Below are positions 53,303 to 61,302 of a stretch of DNA of 64,000 nucleotides, piece by piece (the stretch's first letter is position 1; every line of letters begins with the position of its first letter). The position numbers and the translations under genes were made by a program. Source of the stretch: Streptomyces dioscori (GTDB taxonomy: Bacteria > Actinomycetota > Actinomycetes > Streptomycetales > Streptomycetaceae). Where the stretch lies: NCBI RefSeq assembly GCF_003024195.1, contig NZ_KZ679038.1, forward strand, positions 976,807 through 1,040,806. The letters are read 5' to 3'. The notes beneath the pieces were generated by a model. That model did not search any database, was not told where the DNA came from, and saw only the letters and a program-made list of their open reading frames with translations.

Positions 53303-53332
53303 GAGTGCCTATACACGTGGCACTGCGTGCCA
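53303..53332. promoter_or_regulatory. Second TetR-type site cluster
   Basis: TGGCACTGCGTGCCA (53318-53332) is a near-palindrome, and a further half-site GAGTGCC lies at 53303-53309. The words match the arms upstream of the TetR gene. It lies 68 bp before the Zn-ribbon gene start, so the same repressor likely controls both promoters. Confidence 0.7.
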
Positions 53333-53399
53333 TATCCTAAGGCTGTGCGCGGCATTGCGCGCACCTTCAGATTCCGGCCAGGCGCAGGGAGATGACATC

Positions 53400-53849
53400 G
53401 TGTTCCACCGAGGAAGCGGGACCACGACGGGCCTACTCGACCCGGAGACGGCTGCGGGGACAGGGGCGGCGACGGCTGCCGGACCCGCCGAGGAGGGGCT
53501 CCTCTACCAGCGCTGCCGCTGGTGCGGGACCAGTACGTTCCACCGGCTGCTCTGCCCTGTCTGCGCGGGCAGTGATCTGCGGACGGAGCGCAGCGCGGGA
53601 CTCGGCGTCATCCGCCACGCGACCGTCGTACAGCGCAACACGCCCGGCGCGCGCAATGTGTCGCTCGTCGAGATGGCGGAGGGGTTCACCGTCAGGGGCC
53701 GGGTCTCGGGGCCGCTCGTCGCGATCCGCACCGGCGACCGCGTCCAGCTCACCACGTCGGCGGATCCGGTGCGCCACGAGCCCGTGTTCAAGCTCTGCGA
53801 GGAGCCCTTCTCCGGGCCGTACGCCGGGTCCTGGTCCGGCAGGCACTGA
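53400..53849 (+). CDS. Zn-ribbon/OB-fold (DUF35) protein
   Basis: 149 residues from the GTG at 53400. The zinc ribbon is CRWCGTSTFHRLLCPVC, then ARNVSLVEMAEGFTVRGRVSGP, the OB-fold typical of DUF35 proteins. These usually accompany acyl-CoA acetyltransferases/thiolases and bind acyl-CoA, but no thiolase gene adjoins it here. It would form a regulated unit with the TetR gene upstream through the shared TGGCACT sites. The exact role is unknown. Confidence 0.85.
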   Translation: MFHRGSGTTTGLLDPETAAGTGAATAAGPAEEGLLYQRCRWCGTSTFHRLLCPVCAGSDLRTERSAGLGVIRHATVVQRNTPGARNVSLVEMAEGFTVRGRVSGPLVAIRTGDRVQLTTSADPVRHEPVFKLCEEPFSGPYAGSWSGRH

Positions 53850-53919
53850 GGCGCTCCGCAGCACCACGGGGGACACTGGGCGGGACGCATGTCCACGGAA
53901 GAAGAGCCCGGAGGAACCT

Positions 53920-54429
53920 ATGCACGCCCAGGACGTTCTGGTCGAAGCCTACGGACGCATCAAGGACGAGGTGCACGCCGCCGTCGTCGGCCTCTCCCCC
54001 GACGAGCTCAACGCCCGGCCCGGCGGCACGGCCAACTCGATCTCCTGGCTGATCTGGCATCTCGCCCGCGTCCAGGACGACCACGTCGCCGACGCCTTCG
54101 GCCTCAAGCAGGTCTGGCTTTCGGGCGGTTGGGCGGACCGCTTCGCACTGCCGCTCTCCGAGGACGACACGGGGTACGGGCATGACGCGCGGCAGGTCGG
54201 CGAGGTCCGGGTGGACTCGGGCGACCTCCTGACCGGCTACTACGACGCCGTGCACGAGCAGACCCTGCGGGCGTTGAGCGGTCTGCGCGCGGAGGACCTG
54301 GACCGTATCGTCGACGAGAACTGGACCCCGGCCGTCACCCTGGGCGCCCGCCTGGTCAGCGTGCTCTCCGACGACCTGCAGCACGTGGGCCAGGCCGCCT
54401 ACGCGCGAGGGCTGTCGACCGCCGACTGA
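53920..54429 (+). CDS. DinB-like (mycothiol-type) metalloprotein
   Basis: 169 residues; the ATG follows GGAGGAACCT. Four-helix DinB fold: an early helix with VLVEAYGRIKDEVHAAVV, then ISWLIWHLARVQDDHV with the first metal histidine, and LQHVGQAAYARGL carrying the last. In this family three histidines bind a metal and the proteins serve as thiol transferases using mycothiol. It is 71 bp downstream of the Zn-ribbon gene and may share its transcript. Confidence 0.85.
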   Translation: MHAQDVLVEAYGRIKDEVHAAVVGLSPDELNARPGGTANSISWLIWHLARVQDDHVADAFGLKQVWLSGGWADRFALPLSEDDTGYGHDARQVGEVRVDSGDLLTGYYDAVHEQTLRALSGLRAEDLDRIVDENWTPAVTLGARLVSVLSDDLQHVGQAAYARGLSTAD

Positions 54430-54579
54430 GCGCCGCCCGCCCGACCGCCCCACGCTGTGATGTGCGCCTCAGAGGCAACCCCGCCGCCGCGATCCTCGTC
54501 CTGATCCACAACGAGGTGGCGCGGCGGCGCCGGTGACCCGCCAACCCCAGGACAGTGATCGAGGCGAGGAACCGGGGCA

Positions 54580-54611
54580 CTATACACAGCATGTATACAT
54601 GCTGTGTATAG
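54580..54611. promoter_or_regulatory. Perfect 32-bp palindrome, likely operator
   Basis: The left arm is CTATACACAGCATGTA and the right arm TACATGCTGTGTATAG, reverse complements without a single mismatch or spacer. It is about 60% A+T in a genome above 70% G+C, and lies 54 bp before the TPR gene start. AT-rich dyads with TGTATACA cores are typical of PadR- or GntR/YtrA-type repressors, but neither is encoded in the window. Confidence 0.85.
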
Positions 54612-54665
54612 CCAGGTCCGTCGCGCCCACCGCGCCCACCTCACCCGGCGGACCGAAAGGCACCC

Positions 54666-56325
54666 ATGTACGGCAAGGCATTCGCGCCCGAGTACCAAGG
54701 CGCGCTCACCACCCTGTCCGTGAACTCCTCGCTGGTCGACGTACTGGCCGCGGGCACCGAGCAGTTGCGGGCGGCCGAGCGGGCCGGGGCGCGCGGAGAG
54801 GCGGCCCGCTCGGGCCTCGCGGTCGCGGAGGCGCACCGGCGGCTCGGGCAGGTGGGCGACGCCGACCGGGCGTGGAAGGCGAGTTACCGCGCGGCCCGCG
54901 AGGCGAAGGACACGGCCGCGATGGCGTGGGCTCTGTGGAGCGGCGGCACGCTGGCCCGCCAGCGCGGCGCGTTCCCGCTGGCCTGGCGGCTGCTGGGGCT
55001 CGCGGCCGAACTCGGCGAACGCGGCGGTGACATCGTCGTACGCGGCTACTCGCTGGCTGGGATGGCGGAGACCGGCCGTATCCAGGGCGACTACGCGGCG
55101 GTCGGCGCGCTGCACGAAGCAACTGCTGGCGGAGGCGCGCAAACGCGGCGAGGCGCGGCACACGGTGTGGGCCCTGGAGGGCATCGCGCAGATGCACCGC
55201 AACACCGGTTCGTACGACACGGCGTACGCGATGTTCGAGGAGGCCGCGGAGATCGCCGGGCGGGCGGACGACCGGCGTGGTCACGCGTGGGCGCTGCGCG
55301 GGCTCGCCGACATCGTGTCCGTGCGCGACGGGGACGCGGACCGCGCGCTCGCGCTGCTCTCCGAGGCCGAGGTGACGTGCCGCGAGATGAACCTGTCCAG
55401 CGCGCTGGCGTACAACCACAAGATGCGCGGCAACGTCCTGTACCGCGCCGGGCGTTACGCGCAGGCCCGGGACCTCTACGAACTGGCCCTCTCGGAGTTC
55501 CGGGAGATGAGCGAGCCCCGCGGGGAGGCGCTCTCCCGGCTCGGCCTGGCCAAGTCCCGCGCCCGCCTGGGCCACGACCTGACCGAAACGGCCACCGAAC
55601 TGGCCGCCCTGGCCCGGACGTTGAACCAGCTGGGCCTCCGCCACGCCCACCACATGGTGTCCCGGACCCAGACCGAACTGGGCATCGAGCCCGGGGGCGG
55701 GGACGGGGACCGGGACGGGGGCGCGGACGGGGACGGGGGCGGAGATGAGACCGAGTCCCGTGCGGAGTCCCGTGCGGGGGCCGGAGCCGGGGCCGAGGCC
55801 GGGACCAAGTCCAGGTCCCGGTCCAGGACCGAGGCCGGGACCGGGTCCAGGGCCGGGACCGAGTCCAGGGCCGGGACCGAGTCCAGGGTCAAGGCCGAGG
55901 CCGAGACCAAGTCCCAGTCCGCGCCCAGGACCGAAGCCGAGGCCGGGGCCGAGTCCCGGTCCGAGTCCAGGGCCGGGGCCGAGGCCAAGGCCGGGGCCGG
56001 GTCCAGGGCGGAGGCCGGGGCCAAGTCCCGGTCCGCGCCCAGGACCGGAACCGGAGCCAAGGCCGGAGTCGAGGCCGAGGCCGAGGCCGAGGCCGAGGCC
56101 GGGGCCAAGGCCGGAGCCGAGGCGAAGTCCGGCACTGGTGCGGGCGCCCGGACCGGGCCCGGTGCTTCACCGGGCGTGTCGGGCCAGGCCGCCGCGCCCG
56201 AGTCCTGCTCAGGCGCGGACACCCCGCCGCCCCTCGTCCGCGTACCCGCGCACGCAACTCCCCCGGACACCCGGCGCGCCGCCGCGCCCATGCCCGACCG
56301 GACCGACGCGGGGAACCGGCGATGA
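54666..56325 (+). pseudogene. TPR-repeat protein, frameshifted, with long low-complexity tail
   Basis: ATG 54666 follows GCGGACCGAAAGG. TPR-like helices (VAEAHRRLGQVGDADRAWKA, AMAWALWSGGTLAR) run to GALHE near 55118, then the frame fails. The next frame resumes at once with QLLAEARKRGEARHTVWALEGIAQM and continues in TPR helices to NQLGLRHAHHMVSRTQTEL. One extra base at about 55115-55120 would explain it. The second frame ends in some 200 residues of Ala/Glu/Ser/Arg repeats and overlaps the prenyl synthase start by ATGA, which supports it as the true frame. Function unknown; TPRs bind proteins. Confidence 0.75.
55690..56200 (+). repeat. Low-complexity coding repeats in the TPR gene
   Basis: Degenerate 6-, 12- and 18-bp units such as GCCGGGACCGAGTCCAGG and GAGGCCGAG make the Ala-Glu-Ser-Arg tail (AGTESRAGTESR, AEAEAEAEAGAKAG). 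They are open in several frames, a sign of recent expansion by slippage. Confidence 0.75.
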
Positions 56326-57431
56326 CCACGACGTCCTCCGCGCTCTCCCCCGCCCGGCCCGCCGCAGGCCAGCGCGCAGGCGAACGCGCGTCCCACTTGC
56401 TGGAGCACAGCCGTGCCCTCGTACGCCCCGCGCTGGCCGAAGCGATCGCGCGGCTGCATCCCTGGGTGGGCGAGATGGCCGCCTATTCCCTCGGCTGGTG
56501 CGAGCCGGGCGGCGCACCCGTGTCCGTGCCCGCGGGCGGCAAGGGGCTGCGGCAGGCCCTCGCCGTGCTGGGCGCGGAGGCCGCCGGGGCCCCACGGAGC
56601 ACCGGAGTGACCGCGGCCGTCGCCGTGGAACTGGTGCACACCTTCTCCCTGCTCCACGACGACATCATGGACGGCGACCCGACCCGGCGCGGGCGCCCCA
56701 CCGCCTGGAAGGCGTACGGCACGGGCCCTGCCGTCCTAGCGGGCGACGCCCTGTTCGCCCTCGCGGTGGAGACCCTCGCCGCCACCCCCGGCACCGACAT
56801 CCCGGCAGCCGTGCGCCACCTGTCCACCGCGCTCAACGACCTCGTACGCGGCCAGGCCGACGACCTGCTCTTCGAGAGCCGGCCATGGACCGGCCCGGAG
56901 GCGGTCCGCCCGGACGAGTACCGCGCGATGGCGGAACACAAGACCGGCGCGCTGCTGGGCTGCGCGACCGCCCTGGGCGCCGTACTCGCCGACGCCCCTC
57001 GCGAGACGGTCGCCGCACTCGACCGCGCGGGCCGTCATCTGGGCGTCGCCTTCCAGGTGGTCGACGATCTCCTGGGCATCTGGGGCGATCCTGCCGTGAC
57101 GGGCAAGCCGGTCCACGCGGATCTGCTGAGGGGCAAGAAGACGTTCCCGGTACTGGCCGCTCTCGGCACTCCGGCCGCCGGGCCGCTAGCCCGCCTCCTG
57201 AACTCCGCCGGCTCCCTCGACCCGGCGGACGCCCGGCGCGCCGCGGCCCTGATCGAGGACGCCGGCGGGCGCGCGGCAGCGACGGCGGAGGCCCGCAGCC
57301 ACATCGCCGCCGTCGAAGCCTGCTTGAACGACCTGCCCCGAACCAGCGACACCACCCGCACGACCCGCACCACCCACAGCACCCACGATCTGCGAGCGCT
57401 GCTCGACTTCCTCGTATGCCGCGAGATGTGA
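56322..57431 (+). CDS. Polyprenyl diphosphate synthase family protein
   Basis: 369 residues; the ATG overlaps the TPR-gene stop. First aspartate-rich motif is D113-D114-x-x-D117 (LLHDDIMDGDPTRRGRPT). The second is FQVVDDLLGIWGD near residue 250. The lysine-like substrate site at the N-terminus is GGKGLRQALA, and GKKTFPVLAAL follows the second motif. It condenses isopentenyl diphosphate onto an allylic primer to make a prenyl chain. The C-terminus has a short Thr/Arg repeat (TTRTTRTTHSTHD). No terpene cyclase or prenyltransferase adjoins it, so its product pathway is unknown. Confidence 0.92.
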   Translation: MTTTSSALSPARPAAGQRAGERASHLLEHSRALVRPALAEAIARLHPWVGEMAAYSLGWCEPGGAPVSVPAGGKGLRQALAVLGAEAAGAPRSTGVTAAVAVELVHTFSLLHDDIMDGDPTRRGRPTAWKAYGTGPAVLAGDALFALAVETLAATPGTDIPAAVRHLSTALNDLVRGQADDLLFESRPWTGPEAVRPDEYRAMAEHKTGALLGCATALGAVLADAPRETVAALDRAGRHLGVAFQVVDDLLGIWGDPAVTGKPVHADLLRGKKTFPVLAALGTPAAGPLARLLNSAGSLDPADARRAAALIEDAGGRAAATAEARSHIAAVEACLNDLPRTSDTTRTTRTTHSTHDLRALLDFLVCREM

Positions 57432-57502
57432 CCGATTCCCTTCCCCCACAAGCCCCTTGACGCCCCAGAAAGCCCTTGCCACACTCACCGCACCCCACAG
57501 TA

Positions 57503-57514
57503 GAAAACGCTTGC
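57503..57514. promoter_or_regulatory. Possible LacI-type half-conserved operator
   Basis: GAAAACGCTTGC, 29 bp before the beta-helix gene, resembles the GAAA-CG-TTTC form of sugar-repressor operators, but the right arm is imperfect. Weak. Confidence 0.3.
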
Positions 57515-57542
57515 TATCCACCCCCACACAGGAGAAGACGAG

Positions 57543-58778
57543 ATGGGACGCAGAGCCGCACCTCACCTCACTCGCTCGACCCCACGGCCCCGTCCGCCCC
57601 GCCCGCCCCACCCACCCCGCCTCAGGCGCACAGGTGTCCTGGCCGCCTGCGCGACGACCCTGGTCACGGCGGCGGCCCTGCTCACCGCCCCGGCGACCGC
57701 GGCGCCCGCGAGCGCCGCCCCGGCGGCAGCGTGCGGGGAGGGCTCGTACCAGGCCGAGGCCACGCTCAGCGGCAGTACGTGGACCGCCCGGCGCGGGACC
57801 GGCGTCGTCTACACCGGAACCGACATGCGGGCCGCGATGCAGGCGGCCGTCAGCAGCCTCACGGCGGGCCGCACGTCGAAGGAACGGGTCGTCGTACGCG
57901 GCTCGGGCAGCATCGGCGCCGGCTCCAGGGTCTCCCTGCCGAGCTACACCGTGCTCGACGTGTGCGGCACCATCAACGTCACCGGTTCCGGCTCGGGCGA
58001 CCAGGCGCCGGTCTACGCACGCGGCGTACAGGACATCGAGGTCCAGCACCTGAACGTCACCGGAGCCCCGCTCTACGGCATCTTCATGCGCAACGTCACC
58101 AACGTGGTCCTCGGCCAGATCGACATGCGCCTGTCGGCCGGTCTCGGCGTCCGCATCGACAACCGCGGCGACACCAGCCAGTGGACCCGCAACGTCCGTA
58201 TCGACAACGTGTACGTGTCCGGGGCGAGCAGCCACGCCGTGGAGACGTACGGGGTCGACGGCATCACCATCGGTACGGTCACCGCACGCAACGTGGGCGA
58301 GTCGGGCCTGCTGCTGAACCAGACGATCAACGCCACCGTCACCAAGGTGGACGCGGACGGGGCGGGCACCGGCACCGGCTACGCGGCCTTCCGGATGGCC
58401 AACCGCAACGGCCGGATCGGCAGCAGCTACGCGACCAACGTCCGGGTCGGCGAGGTCGTCGCGCGCGGTGGCGGCCGGGGCGTCTTCTGTGTCTCGGAGA
58501 GCGGCGGCGCGACCATCGACCGGGTCACGCTCTCCAACACCGGCAACAACGCGATCCTGATCGAGAACTGCTACAACGTGAACCTCGCCGCGCAGGGCGG
58601 CAGCGTCACGGGTGGCGGGGAGATCCGGCTGGCCGCGCGCTCGGAGTTCCCCAACAACTCGGACATCGTCGTCCAGAACCTGACGGTGACGAACTCCGCG
58701 ATCAGGGAGAGTCCGTGCGGCACCAACACGACGTTCCGCAACAACACGCTGGTCAACAGCACGCAGAGCATCTGCTGA
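57543..58778 (+). CDS. Secreted right-handed beta-helix (pectate-lyase-like) protein
   Basis: 411 residues from ATG 57543 after AGGAGAAGACG. The long signal region is Arg/Pro-rich at first, then TTLVTAAALLTAPATAAPA. The mature part is a stack of short repeats with N/V/I ladders, e.g. DIEVQHLNVTGAPLYGIFMRN, NVRIDNVYVSGASSHAVETYG, ATIDRVTLSNTGNNAILIEN. This is the right-handed parallel beta-helix of pectate lyases, rhamnogalacturonases and phage tail spikes. Four cysteines are present. Catalytic identity cannot be decided from sequence alone; polysaccharide lyase is likely. Confidence 0.85.
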   Translation: MGRRAAPHLTRSTPRPRPPRPPHPPRLRRTGVLAACATTLVTAAALLTAPATAAPASAAPAAACGEGSYQAEATLSGSTWTARRGTGVVYTGTDMRAAMQAAVSSLTAGRTSKERVVVRGSGSIGAGSRVSLPSYTVLDVCGTINVTGSGSGDQAPVYARGVQDIEVQHLNVTGAPLYGIFMRNVTNVVLGQIDMRLSAGLGVRIDNRGDTSQWTRNVRIDNVYVSGASSHAVETYGVDGITIGTVTARNVGESGLLLNQTINATVTKVDADGAGTGTGYAAFRMANRNGRIGSSYATNVRVGEVVARGGGRGVFCVSESGGATIDRVTLSNTGNNAILIENCYNVNLAAQGGSVTGGGEIRLAARSEFPNNSDIVVQNLTVTNSAIRESPCGTNTTFRNNTLVNSTQSIC

Positions 58779-58785
58779 TGTGAGT

Positions 58786-58822
58786 ACGGGCCCCCTGCGC
58801 GGATGGCGTGCAGGGGGCCCGT
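58786..58822. terminator. Bidirectional terminator
   Basis: ACGGGCCCCCTGC and GCAGGGGGCCCGT are perfect 13-bp arms with an 11-nt loop, between the beta-helix gene (plus) and a small minus-strand gene. Confidence 0.9.
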
Positions 58823-58831
58823 GCGCTCACG

Positions 58832-59056
58832 TCAGTGTCCCGGCTCCGGCCCCCAGTACGAGGAACCTCCGCCGCGCCACTCGATGAGCGGTGACACCGT
58901 GACCTCGTTCTCGTCGAACTCCAGCCCGGCGCGACGCAGGAACTCGACGATGTCCGGGAGGTTCATGGCGGTGCCGACCGGCTCGCCGTGGACCGTCACG
59001 CGCCGGCCGCCGTCGCCGCGCGGCGGATGCACGAGTACTGCGGGGTGTTCCGACAT
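58832..59056 (-). CDS. Small conserved hypothetical protein
   Basis: 74 residues: AVLVHPPRGDGGRRVTVHGEPVGTAMNLP, then DIVEFLRRAGLEFDENEVTV and SSYWGPEPGH at the end. Compact, soluble, no cysteine or membrane segment. The neat beta-helix-beta look and normal codon use support a real gene; the family is not recognised. Confidence 0.7.
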   Translation of the reverse strand: MSEHPAVLVHPPRGDGGRRVTVHGEPVGTAMNLPDIVEFLRRAGLEFDENEVTVSPLIEWRGGGSSYWGPEPGH

Positions 59057-59235
59057 GCCCTCAGCCTCGCCCGGACCGCCCGCGCGCGCATCCGGGCGGG
59101 GCCGATGACCACCGGATCATCACCGGGCCTCTCTGCGACGCACACGGCGAGGGACGAGGGGCGAAGGGGCGAAGGGGCGAGGAGTCTGCCCGGTGTGCGA
59201 CGGCCCGGCACCGGTCGGGGCCGCCGCCGGACGGC

Positions 59236-59535
59236 TCAGTACTCGATGGCGGGCAGCAGTCCGGTGACGGGGGCGGCGAGGTCGGTCACCTGGTGCAGCT
59301 GCTCCAGCTGGTAGAGGCCGTTCAGCTGGTTGAGGGACTGGATGCCGTCGGAGATCTTCGGGATCTTGTTCCGGTGCTCGACGGGGAGGTCGCTCACGGC
59401 GATCTGGTCGAGCTCCGCGATCGGGTCCAGTTTTCCGGTCTCGGGGACCGTGGCGGCGCCCGCGGACGGTACGGCGAGACCCGTGACGCTGATGGCGAGA
59501 CCAACGGCGGCGACAATACGTCGTGTTGAGATCAT
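59236..59535 (-). CDS. Small secreted protein
   Basis: 99 residues. The Sec signal is about residues 1-28 (RRIVAAVGLAISVTGLAVPSAGA). The mature 71 residues contain no cysteine and form a leucine/glutamine-rich helical segment (IQSLNQLNGLYQLEQLHQVTDL). Small exported proteins of this build are frequent in Streptomyces and may act at the surface. Function unknown. Confidence 0.8.
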   Translation of the reverse strand: MISTRRIVAAVGLAISVTGLAVPSAGAATVPETGKLDPIAELDQIAVSDLPVEHRNKIPKISDGIQSLNQLNGLYQLEQLHQVTDLAAPVTGLLPAIEY

Positions 59536-59727
59536 GCTTTCAGCAACGGTGACAAGCTGCCCGCGGACACGGCCCCGCCCGGCCCCTCACCCGACAGGCG
59601 CATCGTCACGGCTGCGCTTGCCGAGTTTCCCGTGCCGGAGGAGTCTCGGAGGAGGGGCCTTCTGCGGCCCGCCGAACGCACGCACCGCGGACCGCGGCCT
59701 TCGCCAGTGGTCCACCAGGAGGTCGTC

Positions 59728-59988
59728 ATGGACACCGCGGCAGGCCCCGGCCTCGGCACCGAAGCGCCGCGCCGGGGCACCGAAGGCCAGGACGCGACGG
59801 CAGTGCTGTCGCCGTACGCGGGCGACGCAGGTGACGCGGAACCGCGCGTCGTCGACGGCGGCGACGGCGACGGCGACGGCGGCGACGGCGACGGCGACGG
59901 CGGCGACGGCGACGGCGGCAGAGTCGTCGAGCAGACCGTGCTCCGGGCCAGGAACGCCGTGCTCCAGACCAGGGACGCCGAGGAATGA
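59728..59988 (+). CDS. Small acidic Gly-Asp-repeat protein
   Basis: 86 residues from ATG 59728 with AGGAGG upstream. Its middle is a GD-rich run (VDGGDGDGDGGDGDGDG) made by GGCGAC units at about 59856-59922. It ends VVEQTVLRARNAVLQTRDAEE, an amphipathic helix. No signal peptide and no Cys, so not an evident lanthipeptide precursor. The Asp/Gly run could bind calcium. Moderately supported by its ribosome site. Confidence 0.5.
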   Translation: MDTAAGPGLGTEAPRRGTEGQDATAVLSPYAGDAGDAEPRVVDGGDGDGDGGDGDGDGGDGDGGRVVEQTVLRARNAVLQTRDAEE

Positions 59989-60226
59989 CGCCGCGGGTCC
60001 GGATCACCTCCCGTCTGACCTGGACCTTTTCGGCCCGGCTGAGCCCGGGCCTGCCGGTGCGGCCCCGGCCTGCTCGCGGGGCGGGCCGACGGGTGTCCGG
60101 CGCTCTCCTGCGGTCGGCACTGCGAGCGGCGCGTTCTCGTCGTTGACCTGCGGCAGTGACGCGATGTCCTGAAGTCGCGCAATAGTTTCCTTGTGGATGG
60201 TTTTTCTGCTTACTACCTTCCTCGCC

Positions 60227-61054
60227 ATGACAAAGACGAGCACGCCGCACGCCGCCCTCCCGGTGGACGAGGTCACCGCCGCGGCACGTGAACTGGCCCG
60301 GGCCGGACGGTGGCAGCGCGCGTTATGCCTCCTCGACGCCACCGTCACCACCGAGCCGCGTGACCGGGCGGCGCTCGCACTCACCGGGGCGCAGATCGCC
60401 CTGGAACGCGACTGGTTCGGCGGTACGGACACCGCGGACGCCCGGATCGCCGCCGCGGACACGGCGATCGGCCAGCTCACCGAGCCGGTCGGGCGCTGGG
60501 ACCTGGACTTCGTACGGCTGCGGCATGCGTACTTCCGGCTGCTGCTCGGGGACGGCACGTTCCGGTTCGGTCCGGCCGGCAAGGATCCCGGGGAGCTGGC
60601 GGAACTGCGGCGGCGCGCGGACGGGTTGTGCGAACGGGCGGCCGACGACGTACGCCGGGGCTGGGCGCGGATGTATCTCGGACTGATCGTCGACAACCTG
60701 TTCGCCGAGCGCGACGAGGCGCCCGCGCACTACGAACTAGCCCTGCACGCCGGGGAGTCGGCCGACGACCTGCTGGCCCGTGAGGCGCTGCGGCACCTCG
60801 GCGACCACGACCACGACAACCTCGACCACGACCGGGCGCGGGAGCGGTGGACCCGGGCGACCTCTCTCGGCGCCCGCGCCGGGAACGTCCCCGGCACCCT
60901 CTCCCAGCAGATGCTGCTGGCCGTCCTGGCCCGCGACACGGGCGACGAACCGGCCGCCATGGCCCTCGCCACAGAGGTCGCGCGCTGGGCAGAAGCAATC
61001 GGAGCCGTCCGCGTACAGACCCAGGCAACCGCGTTCCTCACGAACGAAAGCTGA
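60227..61054 (+). CDS. TPR-like helical hypothetical protein
   Basis: 275 residues from ATG 60227; the upstream ATG at 60191 adds hydrophobic residues without a ribosome site. It consists of helical hairpins: ARELARAGRWQRALCLLDATV, IALERDWFGGTDTADARIAAA, CERAADDVRRGWARMYLGLIVDNLF, EALRHLGDHDHDN. The acidic His/Asp run DHDHDNLDHD is notable. A TPR-type scaffold is likely; partners are unknown. The upstream 40 bp is AT-rich (TTTTTCTGCTTACTAC). Confidence 0.7.
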   Translation: MTKTSTPHAALPVDEVTAAARELARAGRWQRALCLLDATVTTEPRDRAALALTGAQIALERDWFGGTDTADARIAAADTAIGQLTEPVGRWDLDFVRLRHAYFRLLLGDGTFRFGPAGKDPGELAELRRRADGLCERAADDVRRGWARMYLGLIVDNLFAERDEAPAHYELALHAGESADDLLAREALRHLGDHDHDNLDHDRARERWTRATSLGARAGNVPGTLSQQMLLAVLARDTGDEPAAMALATEVARWAEAIGAVRVQTQATAFLTNES

Positions 61055-61110
61055 GAGCCGTGCCCCTTCATGGTCGCGGGGAACTGCGCGACGCTTGCGT
61101 GCCCCTTTCA

Positions 61111-61150
61111 GGGGCGCGGGGAACTGCGCGACCAGCCCCCACCGGCCCGC
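61111..61150 (+). repeat. Dispersed 40-bp repeat, copy B
   Basis: GGGGCGCGGGGAACTGCGCG followed by ACCAGCCCCCACCGGCCCGC. It matches copy A (44612-44651, reverse strand) at 39 of 40 positions. A shorter partial copy (GTCGCGGGGAACTGCGCGAC) starts at about 61074. Confidence 0.85.
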
Positions 61151-61195
61151 ACCCGGAAAAACACCCTGGCGGAGCCCGCCGCGAGGCGTAAAATA

Positions 61196-61280
61196 GCGGC
61201 AGGCCGTAACTGGCGCTGAGGTGGACCACCACCGGGGAGCGGCCCGACGCAACCGTCTGAGCCGCGCGCCTGGGCATCTT
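61196..61280 (+). promoter_or_regulatory. ZTP (pfl) riboswitch upstream of folD
   Basis: The pfl/ZTP core is complete: CGTAACTGGCGC, then GGTGGACCACCACCGGGGAG, a variable hairpin, and the 3' conserved CCGCGCGCCTGGGCAT. This RNA senses ZTP/ZMP, the folate-starvation signal, and raises expression of one-carbon genes. It ends about 25 bp before the folD ATG, so control of translation initiation is likely. Confidence 0.85.
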
Positions 61281-61302
61281 CCACGACGCTCAGGAGCGGC
61301 AC

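Noticed and set aside
54666..55748. TPR gene ending in its first frame at about 55748
   Set aside because: After about 55118 that frame loses TPR character and becomes Arg/Gly-rich, whereas the next frame continues the repeat and ends in an ATGA overlap with the next gene.
56322..57431. Family 2 encapsulin-associated prenyl synthase cluster
   Set aside because: No encapsulin shell gene or terpene cyclase is found on either side.
59532..60250. Minus-strand frames rich in polyarginine
   Set aside because: They arise from reading GGCGAC repeats on the other strand; no recognisable domain and no ribosome site.
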